From: Moniliella sp. 'wahieum'
Lineage: Eukaryota; Basidiomycota; Moniliellomycetes; Moniliellales; Moniliellaceae
DNA length: 64,000 bases
Assembly (NCBI GenBank): GCA_003971905.1
Contig: RSEE01000113.1
Span: 1 to 64,000, forward strand
Direction: 5' to 3'
Positions 20,209-32,190 of the stretch are shown piece after piece (position 1 is the first letter of the stretch; each line of letters starts with the position of its first letter). Made by a program: the position numbers and the translations under genes. The notes under the pieces were generated by a model. That model had not been told where the DNA came from and searched no databases. It was given only the letters and a program-made list of their open reading frames with translations.

Positions 20209-21336
20209 ACACGCCAGGTAAGCTTGGCGCTGGTTTGCATTGATATCTGCTTTGGGGGCCTGTGCTGGCACGTAGAATGCTAATGGAATGGGTAATGGCG
20301 AGAGAGAGGTACTAATCACGAATCACGAATCATTAATCACTCGCAGCTTGCAGCGCGAAGCTCGAAGTTTGAAGCTTGAAGCTTGAAGCCAAGCTTGACC
20401 CTAGTCAGGTCCAGCAGGATGCAGGAGGTATGAGAAAGAGAGAGAGAGGGAAGGGACAGAGTCGCGAGAGAGTCCTGTATTACTCAGTACTAGTTACTAG
20501 AGTTACTAGCTAGTTACTGAGCATATATATAGTACGGAAACGGGACGGGGGGGGCAACATTTACCCCATCCAACATCAATATCCACTGACTCTCAGATCG
20601 CATCGGCAAAAGAGCGAGCCGTTGTGCCACCCTCAGTACTCGATACTCAGTCGAGAACCGCTGCCTTCCTATTCGTTTTTTTTTCGTTTCTCTTACCCGC
20701 AGGCAGAGCCAGGGCGCAGCCAGAGCGCACGCACGTCGACCCTTTTAAAGGGTCGAACGCCCACCAAAAACGCTCAGCCGCCACCGTCGGCAGCAGCTAG
20801 AGAACAGCGATCAGGGACGAGGAGGGACCAGGGATCAGGGATCAGGGATCAAGGACTACAGATTAACTTTCAGGGACCAGGGATGGGGTGCTTTTCCTCC
20901 CCGTCGCCTGCTGTCGCCGGGACGAAGCGCACGAGAGGAGGAGGAGGCTTGAAGCTTGAAGCTTGAAGTTTGAACCAAGCCCACCGACCTGAGTGGTGCT
21001 GAATATGCATCCCCTACTCACTACTCAGTACGCAGTACGCTCACAGTAGTACTCATTTTGAGTAATACTCACTACTCCGTTGAGTACTGAGTACTCCAAT
21101 ACTTGCTGCACGAGTGGAGGGCCGAGTGGGCAACCGCGCTCGGCCCTGCTCTCACCTGCTCTCACCTGCTCTGCCGTGGTGGTAGTGACCATCACCACGC
21201 TCGGACCCCACTGCGCCCACGCTGTCAGCGCGGGTTGGACGGTGCGCCCTGCAGTGAGCCGTACAACGTAGCTCTGTGCTGGGTGGTTGCGTCCCGCGCG
21301 CCCGTTGCCACCGACCGAGGAGTTTCCACCCCCAAT

Positions 21337-21382
21337 CCATCCATCCATCCATCCATCCATCCATCCATCCATCCATCCATCC
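21337..21382. repeat. (CCAT)n tetranucleotide repeat
   Basis: Eleven or more perfect tandem CCAT units upstream of the Zn2Cys6 gene. Confidence 0.95.
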
Positions 21383-21515
21383 ACCTTCTCCCCACGCGCG
21401 TCTCGCCACCCACTCACCTCATCTCGACCTCCACCTCGACCTCCACCTCGACCTCCACCTCCTCGCTTCTCCCCCCACCAAATCCAACCCCATCCCCATC
21501 CTCATTGCAGCCAAG

Positions 21516-24500
21516 ATGGCTCCCACCCCTACGCCTACGCCTACGCCTACGCCCTTCACTCGGCCTGACCACCCTGCCCGACCTTCATGGTCCACCCCCT
21601 CCCGCCCGCGTTTGATCCTCCGCGTCATCCTGGTCCCCCTGGTCCTCCGCGTCCCCCTGGTCATCCTGGTCCGCCCGACCCACGTCCCGAGCAGGTGCAC
21701 CGGTACAGCCGCCTGCCTGAGGGGGACGACCCCGTGCCAGGGCCGCGCAGGTACGGCCCTCCTGGGACAGGGTACGGAAGGGAGTATGCCTACGCCGCTA
21801 GCGGTGGTGGTGGCAGTGGCGACGGTCGGTATCCTACCGCGTACCATGGCGGTGGTGCGGGGGTCAGCTCGGAGTCGGAGTACCCTTGGTCTCGTTCTCA
21901 ACCTCGGCCTGGACCCGCGCCAGGGCCCGAAGGGAATCGCAGGACACTTGCTTCCTCTTCGTATGCGCCGCACCTCCACCCCCTTCTGCTCCGTCGCTCC
22001 TGCCTCAGACACGTGCTGGGCCTTCGCGACCGTCGGGACTTCCTCATCCTCATCCTCATCCTCATCCGTACCCTCCCTCGCAGCCCTGGCACCCGCACCC
22101 GCACCCGCACCCACCGTACAACGACGCGTACGCCTACTCGTACCCGCACCAGGGTATGCCACTTGCTCCCACGTGGCACGGTGCGATGGACACGACGCAC
22201 ATGCCCATGCCCATGGGTACGCATTCCGCGTCTGTGCCCTATGCTCCCGCTCCCTTTCGGTCCCCCCTCTCCCCCTGCCTCACCCTCGACCCGTCCCCTC
22301 ACCTACTGCCCCTCCACCGGCCCTTGTACCTGGCCCGGGGGGGGGCAGGAGGAGCAAGGGCAGACCCGCCCCTCCCTGCGGCAGATACTGCCTCGAATAC
22401 CTCGGGACCTAAGGTGCAGCGTGGACGATGGCGACGACAAGCCTCAGCGTGCGACCTGTGTCGGCACAGGAAAGTACGTTGCTCTCGTCCAGAAGGAGAG
22501 GACGTGGTGCAAGCTGTCAATGCGGCTGAATCAGCTGCTGCTGCCGCAACAGCTGCAGCGGACGCGGATCGAGCCCAGCGCGCCGGACGCACATGGGACG
22601 GGGCTCAAGCGTATCAATATGACGAGGAGGAAGATGGAGTGGATGAGGATGAGGATGAGGATGAGGATGAGGATGAGGATGAAGAAGAGGATGGGGTGAG
22701 GGCGGCACCGTTCACGGTCCTAGGCGCCGTCCCACCCTCAGCCGCGTGCAAGTTATGCTCGTCCCGCGGGATGCAATGTACGTTCCGATTTGGACGGCGG
22801 CGCGCACCCGCTTCCGCGTCCTCGTCGGCGTGTCCCTTCGACGAGTGCTGCGAGTGCGAGTGCGAGTGCGAGTGAGAGGGAGAGGACGGGTACAAGTGCT
22901 GGTGCTGGTGCTGTTCCAGCTCCTTCTCCTTCTCCTGCTGCTTCTCGCAGTCTCTCTCCTGCTCCTCCATTTTCGGATCAGCTTCCGGACCCCTCCCCTT
23001 CCCCTGGTGATCCTTCTCCTCCTGCTCGTACCCTTGGTACGCGTCCAGCTAGCCACCGTGATACGTCCCCTGGTTGGGGCACGGTACCCAAGCGCCCAAG
23101 GACGAGAATCACTTCCCCCTCCCTCGCCCTGTCCTCGTCCGAAGAGGTTCCTTCCAACGTTCCGTCCGAGGTTCCGTCCCAGTCACCTTCTCCCTCTGCA
23201 TCGCCATCTAAGTCCCTTCAACCCGGCCCGGTTGACCGTCCCGCCGAGCTCGGCCTTGACCCCGACCCTGACCCTGACCCCGATCCCGATCCCGACCCCG
23301 ATTCTAATCCAGTCCCCACCTGACCGCCACCCCGACCGCCACCTCGAACACCAACCCCAACCCGAACCACGATCGGCATCTACATCGCCAGCCTCCATCC
23401 CCCCCGTCGCACGCGACCATCCTTCGACCCTTTCCGTTCCCCCCATCACCGCTGCTACCCGTGCCAGTGCCAGAAGTGCCATGAGTGACAGTGACAGTGT
23501 CATGGGCGACAGCGCCAGCACCAGTGCCGTCAGTGCGACGACGTCGACGAGCCCGGGCACGCATTCTGAACTGACTTCGACTCCCGCGCTGTCAGAGAGG
23601 GTGAGGGGGTTTGACGTGTTGGTGGATTACCTATTTGACGTGAACGATACACGTGTGTCGTCGTTGGTGCTCTCTCCTTCGACGGTGGGTTCGGATGGGC
23701 GGAGGGGGGAGTATTTAGAGTTGGAGGTGGAGGAAGAAGAGGAGGATGGGATGGATGCAGCGAACGGCTCAATCGCAGGCACGTCGCGGTGTGTTGCGTC
23801 TGCCCCGTGTGGGCCAGACGATTCTCACCACTATCCCTTTACTTGCGCACTTGCCTCGCGTCAGTCCGAGCTTGGCTGCCTCCTGGCCTCAGGGACTGTC
23901 AAATGGGCCCAATCCGCACTGGACAGTTACTTTGTTCATGTCCACCGCACTGGCCCTTATTTTCCCGCGCCCAGATCGACGCGCTCGTTCGCTCCCCCTC
24001 CTCGCCCATTGGCGCACCCACTTTCTTGGCCGTCGTACTGCTCTGGGGCGCACGCTTCTCGGATGCCCCCGTCCTCATCGCCGACAGGAAAGAGTGCGCG
24101 GCCACACTGCGCATGATGCGCCAGCTCCAGCAAGCCACTTATCCGACTGCCCAAGCACATCCACAGGCACAAGCACAAGCACAAGGATCCACACTCGGTC
24201 AGGACCGGAATCAGCAACCCGGTCTCTCTTCCCCTCCCGACCAGAACCTGCTGAATCGGCTCACCCAAACGGGCGCATCCCGCCTCGTACACTGGCTCCA
24301 TGCACGTACCTTGGCCCTCGTCGAGTCGTCCCACGCCATGTCGGTGCCGAGCGTGTACCATGTCGCTGCGCTTCTGCTCCTGCACCTCTACACGGCCCCC
24401 CCATCCCCTCCGCTCGTCTACGACAAGCAGGCCAACCTCACCGTTCCTGACGCCCTGTACCGCCATGCCCACCCTCACGGCCACGACCACGGCCACGGAA

Positions 24501-26077
24501 CGGGGGCGACGGTCGATGCGCTACAGACGCACTGGACACAAGCTTACCGTCGCCCGTTCCTCGTTGCGGCGTGCGAGATGGTACGTGTTCTCCCGCAGCC
24601 CACGACGGACGACGAGGCGCACACGCTCAACATGTGCAGGTGGCACTGCCTCGTTGCTGATACAGTGGACGGCGTGCGGTTCCGTTCCCCACCGCTGGTC
24701 CAGTGGGACGACGAGGCCTGGTCTGCCCCGCTGCCTTTCCCCGTCGCTCCTGGGCTCAACCCCCCGCCCCCTTCCACTGACGCGCAGCCTGCCCTTCCGG
24801 TGGGAGAGGAGCAACAAGCGCAACCCCAGCAAGGGCAACAAGAGCAAGAACAAGAGCAAGAGGCGAGGGCACCACCACCAACATCCTTATCTGTCCGTCC
24901 ACCAGTTGCAGGCGGACGCGGTGCGCCCTCGCCCTTGGCGGTTGCCGAACCCGATTGGGCCACGTGGGTCGGGCGATGCAGTCCTTGGCCCAGCTTCGGA
25001 TGACGCTGTACCGCACCCTGTGGGCGCCGCGCGCATGCCAGGGAGGCGTGCAGCTCAGCGCACTCGGAGCGGGCGTCAAGGCGATCCAGGCGTGGAACAG
25101 GGCCTACTTGTCCAAAGTCGGCGTTCCACCTGCCTGGCCTGACCCCTGCGCCCTCCCCACCGTCTTGCATGCTTGTTGGATGGAAGGCGTGTATGCCCAG
25201 GTGTGGAGTACGCTCCAGACGGTTGTGCAGAAGCATGGTATACTTGGCTTGGTGCCGCCACGCACTCCACTCCCACTCCCACTCCCTCCCACTCCCACTC
25301 CCAGTCCAATACCATTCCTACCACGACGCCCAGTGCTGCTGTTCTGGCCACGGCCTTGTCCAATACTGAACTTCCCACTGAGCTCCAAGCCAATGCCAAT
25401 GTCACTGCCAATACTGAGCCCCCTAGCGCCACCGATAAGGCCCAAGCTGTCCCTCGACGCCCTACTGACACGCGCCGCCACACACTTAGCCTACCGCTGT
25501 GCCACCGTCGCGCGCACCTTGTCCGCCCAAGCGCACTTGCGTCGTGACCCGGGCTTGATGTACGCAGGGTGGGGTGCTGACGGGATTGCGCTTACTCAGT
25601 ACACAGGCCAGCACTATGGCGACCGTTAGCCCCAATTCCAATCCCAATTCCAACCCCTCCAGTGCACCGCATCCGTCTCATCTCAGCACGGACGATTGGC
25701 ACGGCGTGCGCACCGCTTTGACCCACTGTGCTGAAGCGGTACACGAGGTGGATTTATGGGCCGTGGTGTTGGACCACGTACACACGTGGGCACAGACGAT
25801 TCCATCTTCCCCCTCCCCCTCATCTTCCTTCTCGCCCTCTTCCGTCCCTGAGGACGATGGTCCGACGACGTTCCCCAACGGGGGTAGGGGTAGGGGCACA
25901 GAGGGCCGAGCACGGCGGCGCAGCTCCCTAGAAGAAGGAGGAGGCAGATGGGGAGTACGTTGGGCAAAGCCTGTGGCCTCTTTTGGTCGTCTCACGTGCC
26001 CCCCCCCGCGTGTCTCGTCGCCTCCTGTCCACTCGGCAGTCTCGTTGGGGCCGGTTAATGGGGAAGCAGCATTATGA
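21516..26077 (+). CDS. Zn2Cys6 transcription factor with a split zinc cluster
   Basis: A nuclear DNA-binding regulator. The N-terminus is Pro-rich and collagen-like (PGPPGPPRPPGHPGPP), then His-Pro repeats (HPHPHPHPYP). The zinc cluster starts CDLCRHRKVRC at 22450 and resumes CKLCSSRGMQC at 22746-22779; 88 residues separate the third and fourth cysteines, including a Glu/Asp run and an Ala run, where the family normally has 5-12. The middle holds Ser/Pro and Asp-Pro repeats and VLVDYLFD. The fungal regulatory (middle homology) region follows: QIDALVRSP, FLAVVLLWGARFSD, SVYHVAALLLLHLY, RPFLVAACEMVRVL. It ends with an HxDxWH-like helix block (STDDWHGVRTALTHCAEAVH) and TGA 26075-26077. Several frame changes are needed between blocks, so exon structure is not resolved. 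Target genes cannot be inferred from the neighbours. Confidence 0.75.
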
Positions 26078-28509
26078 CCGATCCAATTGCGCCATCCCCC
26101 ACCTCTTCCCCCCCAAACCCACAGGACCATGAAGTCCCGCCAAGCTCATTCTGGCTTGTCTATGCCTCTTCAATCCCCTCCCACCCTCGGACTGGGTAGC
26201 TCCTTTTCATCCTCTTCCCCTTCCCCTCCTGTGTACCTCACCACCCTGTTCATTTGTCTGTCTATGGTACTGTGGCGCCTGTGGCTCTCCGTCTCGTGGC
26301 TTAACCCTGATCCCTTCCTCCCTCTTCTTCTTTCATTTTCCTGTTCCTTCTCCTTATCCTTCTCGCTTCGGTGGTCTTCCGTTCCTCTCCCCCCTGTGAT
26401 TGGCGTGGCTTATTTCGTATGACTGTTTATCATCGTCTGTGTTGGCTGCAGTAGCCTATCTCTGTGCCTTGATCGGCCTTCACTTCTCGTTCTTCCGGTG
26501 TCATAATTCCTCATTTCCTCGGATCCTTTCCTCAGATCCTTTCCTCAGATCCTTTCCTCTCGGTCGATCGCGCCGTTCCCTCCCTGCAGGCAGATAACAC
26601 CCTACCTACTTACCTGTCTATATCTATGATATGTGTTCCCTGCCTCCGCCTTCACCTCCATTGTAGTTCGTGTCATTCAACTCTTCGTTTGCGTGCGCAT
26701 CCCAATTGGTGTTGGGTGGGTTAGTTGTGAAATGGGCGAGAGGGTGGGGGGATTATAGGTTATGGGCTTCTCTTCTGTTGATATAGTTGTCGGGGTGTAT
26801 AGTTATGATGGGAGGATCTTGCCTCCGGCTTAAGAACCATTACATTGTGACGTTCTCTTGCATCGATCGCGCAGCCAGACCATCCAAATGCCATGGTTAG
26901 ATGGCATGTGAGCATGTGAGCACGAATGGCGATGCCGGCTGGATATGTGTGGTAGTCAGAGGCCTCGTATCTTTTGTTCCTTGATTGGTCACAGATATAT
27001 AGAGATGAGATGATCAATGGTCAATGTTGGCTGGTACATAAACTAAAGGCGCTTCTTTTTGGTCCACCGCGGTCCAGCGACTTGGTCGGAGCTACTGGGT
27101 GCGCGTATGTTGGGCGACTGGCTGGCTGAGGATACTGTGCCAGTACACAGAGTCCTGAGTGTGTACTGGAGTACGGAGTGCGCGCGCGCGAGTCGCGACG
27201 CCTGCGGCCTGCAGACGAGCGCCGAACAGTGCCCATGGTGGTGGGGCATATATAGGGCACCCGCCCACGTGACCCACTGCCGTGACCTAACCGCGTGGCC
27301 CAACTCTCCTGTTCGCACACATGCCGCCTACTGCCGTGTCCTGTGCTCCAGCCTGCTCTCCGGCCCTTGTCTCCCGTACGTCACACGGAGGGTGTGACAT
27401 GTGACGACGTTGGCGCCTCTCCTCCGGCCTGGCGGTGCATTGCACTGGGCAGAGAGCCACCACAGACGGGCGATCGTCGATCGGGGCGCGAGGAGCCGCG
27501 AGAATAGGAATCTATTCACTCGATATGGATATGGATAGGGATACGATGCGTCGGTGCAACGTGCACTGCGCACACAGAGTACCAAAAGCGGTGAGTACTG
27601 AGTGGGTACTTCGATCTACTAGCCACGGGGACCCTCTGCCATCACTTGGTACTCATTTGACTATCTTAGCCAGTCACTCCGGACTAGTCACTTCGTCACT
27701 AGTCACTAGTCACTGCTGCAGGAGAGGAGGAGGCAAGTGGCGATTGGTAGGAACTAGGAACGGCAACGCTCAGGCTCGCACCCTCTCTCTGGGAACTCAG
27801 TCTGAGTTCTGAGTCTTGAGACTTTTGAGATCGGACGCCTTGGGGGAAGCCTTGGGAGGAGCGTCGGGATCAGCTTCGGGAGAAGCGTGGAGAAGCCTCG
27901 GGCGAAGCCTGGGAAAGCTGGGGGTTGGGTGCAGTGGGTTGGGTTGGGGCGGAGGGGTTGGATGTTGGACGTTGGACGTTGGAGACGGGGTGGCAGAAGC
28001 GGGAGACTGGGTGGGACAGGGTGGGACAGTGGGGGTGTCTTACTTACGCCGCTCGCCGGCCCGTGTCCCTGACGCGCCCCGTGCGGCCCGATCCCACCGT
28101 CGCACGGGGGCAGTGCTGCTGCGCACCCGCCGCCCAGCGCCGAGCGCCGAGAGCACTGGCGCCGTGCCTTTGTTGCACCCCGGCGCTCAGCGCTCAGCCG
28201 GCTCAGCATCACGCGTCCCCAGACAGGCGCCGTGCCGGCCACGTGGCTAGCGCTCCGCAGGCCGGGCGGCCGCGCCGGTGCAATGCAGCGTCTGCGACCA
28301 GCACGGCACAAACGGCAACCCACACGCCCCGACCGCCGAACCCGCAATCCCCCGGTCCATCCATCCACTCCCTCCGTCCGCGTCGGCCCTTCTCTTGCTC
28401 CTCTTCCTCCACCGCCAGCGCCATCTCCACCACCACCACCACCGCCTCCTCCTCGTCCTCCTCCTCCACCCCCCCTCCACCCGCTCCCCTCTGGTCTCCC
28501 GTGCACACC
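26078..28509. other. Spacer between the Zn2Cys6 and gluconokinase genes
   Basis: Includes a 13-bp direct repeat (26519-26560, ATCCTTTCCTCAG, three copies), a lower-GC stretch at 26600-27050, a GCGCGCGC tract at 27179, a CATATATAG TATA-like word at 27247, ACTAGTC copies at 27693-27714 and TTGGACG copies at 27964-27984. 28050-28500 is GC-rich, probably promoter and 5' UTR of the kinase gene. No other gene is supported. Confidence 0.55.
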
Positions 28510-29300
28510 ATGGCCACCCCTGCCTCCACCCCCGCCGCTGCTCCCAGCGTGCGCAAGAACCTCGTGATTGTCATGGTGCGTGTCCTCCCTCCCCCCCCCC
28601 CCCCCCCCCGCCTTCACGCCCGCGCTGGGCCTGCAGCTTTGCTCCCCTCTCCCCGGGCTGCTGCTGACCTGCTCTTGCTGCTCCTCCTCCTTGTCCCCAG
28701 GGCACCTCGGGCTCAGGCAAGTCGACTGTGGGGGAACTGCTGTCCCAGCAACTCCACACATCCTTTATCGATGGCGACAACCTGCACCCGCAATCCAACG
28801 TGGCCAAGATGGCGTCCGGCCATCCGCTCAACGACGATGATCGGGAACCTTGGCTGCTGACCATTCGCGATACCGCGATCAGGAACGAGGCGCACACTGT
28901 GGTGATTGCCTGTTCGGCGCTCAAGCGCATTTACCGCGACCTGCTCCGCGGCGACATTGCCACCCTGGCCCAAGGGCGGGAGCAAGAAAAGTTGCGTTCC
29001 GAGGGCAAGCCGATCCAGCTGACACCCGAACAGCAGCAGGCCGTGGCCCAGAACCACAAGGACCTCAATGTCGCGTTTGTCTACCTCAACGTGGACGAGG
29101 AGGTGTTGCGGGTACGGATGACGTCGCGCAAGGGACACTTTATGGGGGAGAAGATGCTCAAGTCGCAGTTGGCTACGCTCGAGGTGCCCCATGCCGACCA
29201 GGAAGGTGGCATCTTTACCATCAAGGCCGATGCCGAGGACGCGGCGCACGTCGCGACCCATGCCGCGCGTGACCTTCGCGCCGCGTTCCCGTCCATCTAG
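28510..29300 (+). CDS. Gluconokinase
   Basis: Phosphorylates gluconate with ATP to 6-phosphogluconate, which feeds the pentose phosphate pathway; cytosolic. Exon 1 is 28510-28575 (22 codons ending VIVM) and exon 2 is 28701-29300; the 125-bp intron starts GTGCGT, contains an 18-C run, and ends CCCCAG. The P-loop GTSGSGKST begins at residue 23, followed by the family's FIDGDNLHPQSNVAKMASG and PLNDDDREPW. Later landmarks are VVIACSALKRIYRDLLRG, VYLNVDEEVLRVRMTSRKGH and HFMGEKMLKSQLATLE. The 221-residue product is complete and reads without frame correction. The assignment to the GntK/shikimate-kinase-like family is firm. Confidence 0.93.
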
Positions 29301-30428
29301 CCTCGTGTCGCTTCGCACCTCCCAAGAGGGGAGGGGCTTTATGCTCTTGTTTATTCAAGTGGGGTGAGCGCGTTCCGTTCCCTTTGTTTTCCCCTCTTCC
29401 CAGTCCGGGATTCCGTTTGCGCCTCCCCACTTGCTTTTCTCTCCCCCCATTTCTTTGGTGGCATCTCCCCTGTCGTCTTGTCTGCCCATGCGCCATTCCT
29501 TGCTAAAAAACCCGACGGGAAGCTCCCCTTTCCTAACTTCCTGCCGTTCCAATGTTTAATCGAGCTACCCATCCGGGACTCCCTCTCCACTTATTCTATT
29601 GTTCTCTTGTCCCTGGTAGTTGATGGCAACGGGTGCCCGGCCGGGCAGGGAGCCTGCGTGGGTGGGGGCATGGTATGGGATGAAGAACGCGACCCGCTGT
29701 GGGGCGGCCCGGGGCTCTCCCGGCTCCGAGCCCCGTATGTCGAAGTCATCTCAGATATCATTAGCGAGGGAGCTAGTCAACGGACAACGTGTTATTGCGT
29801 AATGGTCCATGCTGCGGAGATTCTCTGTGGCCAGCCCATAGGTAGTCGAACGAGCTGAGCGGTACGATGCCTTTGCACCCTCATCCAAACAGTCTTTTGC
29901 CAGGACCGACCTTTTGTCTCCTGCATCCGATTGCGCAGCAGCACCGGCATCACCACCTTGGGAACTACGCACTGCGCGTTCGACTTACATTGGCGCAAGG
30001 CGTAGCATGAGCTTGTTCGTCAGAAGTATGAGAGCACAACGAGAGGGGGAAAGTGTGAACTACTAACATCGAGAGGCCTCTGTTGTGTAGAGGATGTAAT
30101 ATGGGATGATGTTGTCCCTCCCCCCGCCTTCCGTCCTGTTGGATCTGCAGTGATCAGGGGTCAGACTGGTGCGAGGAGGACGACAAGTCGGGGCGATAGA
30201 AAATGGACTGAATCAGCAACCTCTCTATAGCCCAATCTCTACTCCATACAGAAATTCAAAACGGGGTGTGCACCACTCTTTTACATCAGCATCGCGTAAG
30301 CCACCGGGAGCGCAGCCAGCCACGCCAGCCAGCGCGTATCGGTGATATTGTTTTCCAGCGTGGATGCCTTCCAGCGTGGAATGGTGGCTACGGTGGCTAC
30401 GGTGGCTAAGGTGGCGACGCAGCATTAA
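29301..30428. other. Gene-poor spacer after gluconokinase
   Basis: No supported gene. Notable short palindromes are TGCCCGGCCGGGCA at 29635-29648 and an inverted pair GGGGCTC/GAGCCCC at about 29711-29733. A GGTGGCTAC triplet repeat lies at 30384-30410, just before the twin hairpin. Confidence 0.5.
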
Positions 30429-30468
30429 GCTGGGGCGAAGCCCCAGCCGACCGGGCCGTAGGCCCGGT
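30429..30468. repeat. Twin GC hairpin
   Basis: Two perfect hairpins in tandem: GCTGGGGC-GAA-GCCCCAGC (30429-30447) and ACCGGGCC-GTA-GGCCCGGT (30450-30468). Each has an 8-bp stem and a 3-base loop, and only two bases separate them. The flanks are of ordinary composition. Confidence 0.85.
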
Positions 30469-31904
30469 GGTCCTCCTCGTCATTACAATCACCGAACTTG
30501 TCCATGGCAACTGGGATGTGGGTTCCCGCACGAGACAAAAGGTGAGGGAGGTCGGGGACGAGGGAGCAAAGCACCTAGGTGGCCAAGCCTTACCCCTAGA
30601 TGCCCTCGTCCAAACAAACAAGTCGACTGTCCATCACAGGGAGGGGAGAGGTAAAGGTACGGACAAAACGCCATCAGAGTGGTGGCCACCGGTCCGATCG
30701 GGGACCTTTTACTTTTTTCCCCTGCTTTGGAACATCCAGGATCACAGCTTTTGGATCCTGCACGTCGTACCGGGCCATCACACATACTAATGTGTATGTC
30801 TGTTGTGTTCATCCACAGCTGCGTTTCGTCCCCTCCTCCCCTCCCCGCTTTGTATGCTGTTTTCCCATCCCCTCCTGCCCTACACGCTCGTCTCACCAGA
30901 ATGGTGATTCCCTTGCGCTTATTGTTATGGGGGGAGCCCCGAAGTGGGGCCAGCCCCCTGTATATAGTTTAGGGGTATACAAACCCTTGGACGGCCAATC
31001 GGAGCCAGGTACGGTATGTCCGGCTTCAGATCCTGGTCGTCCCGAGGGGGTGTAGAACAAGGCAAGACAGTCCCTCTGATCTATAGGTTGATGGGTGGAT
31101 GTCTACGAGCAAAGGGTCGCAGCCCAAACCCTCCGAGGACAACGCACAGTGTATATGCGTACGTAGGTCCTCCCATCCATTGAAGGGGTCCAGATATACT
31201 CCGGAGCAAAACGTGAGTTAATTGGTCGCTACCACATCATTACCACTCCCTCGACGCCGTAGCAGGCGGAATCAGATGGTGTCCTCTTTTATTCTAACTG
31301 CCTGAAGAGCAATACCCATCACTCAGTGGGAGAGTATAACCGCCGCTTACAGTGTAATCGATGTGAGTCGCAAACTCGCAAGCGTATGAATGGACGTGTG
31401 TGTTGCTTGGAAAAGATGCCTATACGACATGAGTGGTGCTCTATAGATAACCGGAGGAAGAGCACCCAGTAACACATAATAGCTCTTGCGCTCTTCGTCT
31501 TCGGTCTCTATACTTGATACCTGTTTCACCTTTGATGGCTTGCGTCTGTCTTCCGGCCGAGGTTCTAAGATCGTGAACAACAGGGAGACTACAATATGGC
31601 ATGCGAGAGTCTTACTCGTTCCGCGGCCCATGCATGACATGATACGCAACCTTTTTGCTATTATGCCAGCCGAGCAGCCCCAAGTAAGAGACCTCACCTC
31701 GACGTTAGCTCTTTCGGATCTGCCAGTAGTGGACAGCCTCGATCAACCACGAGTCGTGAGCGGTCTGTTTTCATCCAAGAAAAGCAACATTGACGTCGGC
31801 CCCCACAATCCACGATTCGCTCATATCATCATACCACAAACTAGCTATATTAAACCAATCATTAAAAGTACAGTAACCCTCTCTGCTCAGCAACCCTCAT
31901 TGGA
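30469..31904. other. Gene-poor spacer with a further GC hairpin
   Basis: A nested hairpin at 30930-30958 (outer GGGGG/CCCCC, inner GCCCC/GGGGC) is followed by a TTTAGGGGTATACAAACCC segment. The pair resembles 60770-60835. No gene is supported; the reading frames at 31486-31950 show no recognisable domain. Confidence 0.5.
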
Positions 31905-32190
31905 TTGCTTTTCCTCCACAATATTGGCCTACGTCTCCCAGCAAGTCTGATGGACAACAGAGGCTGAAGGTGATGGTTCCAAGACAGGATGCGGGACTAG
32001 GCCCAGGACAGGAAGAGAAGGAGAAGAAGAAGAAAGAGAAGAAGAAAGAGAAGAAAACGGCTCGGGCGCTAGACCAGTCTGAGGCCCGAGCGAGTCCGAT
32101 CGAATGCGCGTTCAGCGCGTTTGATGCGTGAGAAGGGACCAGGTCAATGTGGCTTAGAGGTGATTGGCCCTCGGACCTCCCGGTCAACAC
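31905..32190. repeat. Diverged dispersed repeat, copy A
   Basis: Matches 60045-60345 in the same orientation over blocks such as GTCTCCCA-x-xAAGTCTG-TTGGACA (with changes), GACTAGGCCCAG, and GTGGCTTA-AGAG-TTTGGCCCT. I judge roughly 70-75% identity by eye. No coding potential, terminal repeat or known family is visible. Confidence 0.6.

Larger units (their letters stand above)
19282..21515. other. Long spacer with many short tandem words
   Basis: Holds GTCCGAT (19730-19755), ACGCTGC and AAGGTGT (19923-19967), AATCACG (20314-20340), GGGATCA (20824-20853) and GAAGCTT arrays (20172-20208, 20356-20397, 20946-20973), a TATATATA at 20524-20531 and a CCAT repeat at 21337-21382. A CTCATTGCAG acceptor-like word just before ATG 21516 suggests a 5'-UTR intron of the next gene. 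No gene is supported. Confidence 0.6.

Noticed and set aside
21337-21382. CCAT repeat as a possible CRISPR-like or structured array
   Set aside because: It is a simple tetranucleotide repeat without spacers, in a eukaryotic genome.
22480-22790. The Zn2Cys6 insert as an unspliced intron
   Set aside because: It is in frame throughout, and using the GTACGT donor would remove the VRC residues including a zinc ligand.
27754-28761. 335-codon minus-strand frame over the gluconokinase promoter and first intron
   Set aside because: It is Gly/Arg-rich, overlaps exon 1 and the P-loop exon of a clear gene, and has no domain.
30100-31100. Nuclear insertion of mitochondrial DNA
   Set aside because: The GC hairpins look mitochondrial in style, but the flanking sequence is not AT-rich and no mitochondrial gene is recognisable; kept only as a possibility in the findings.
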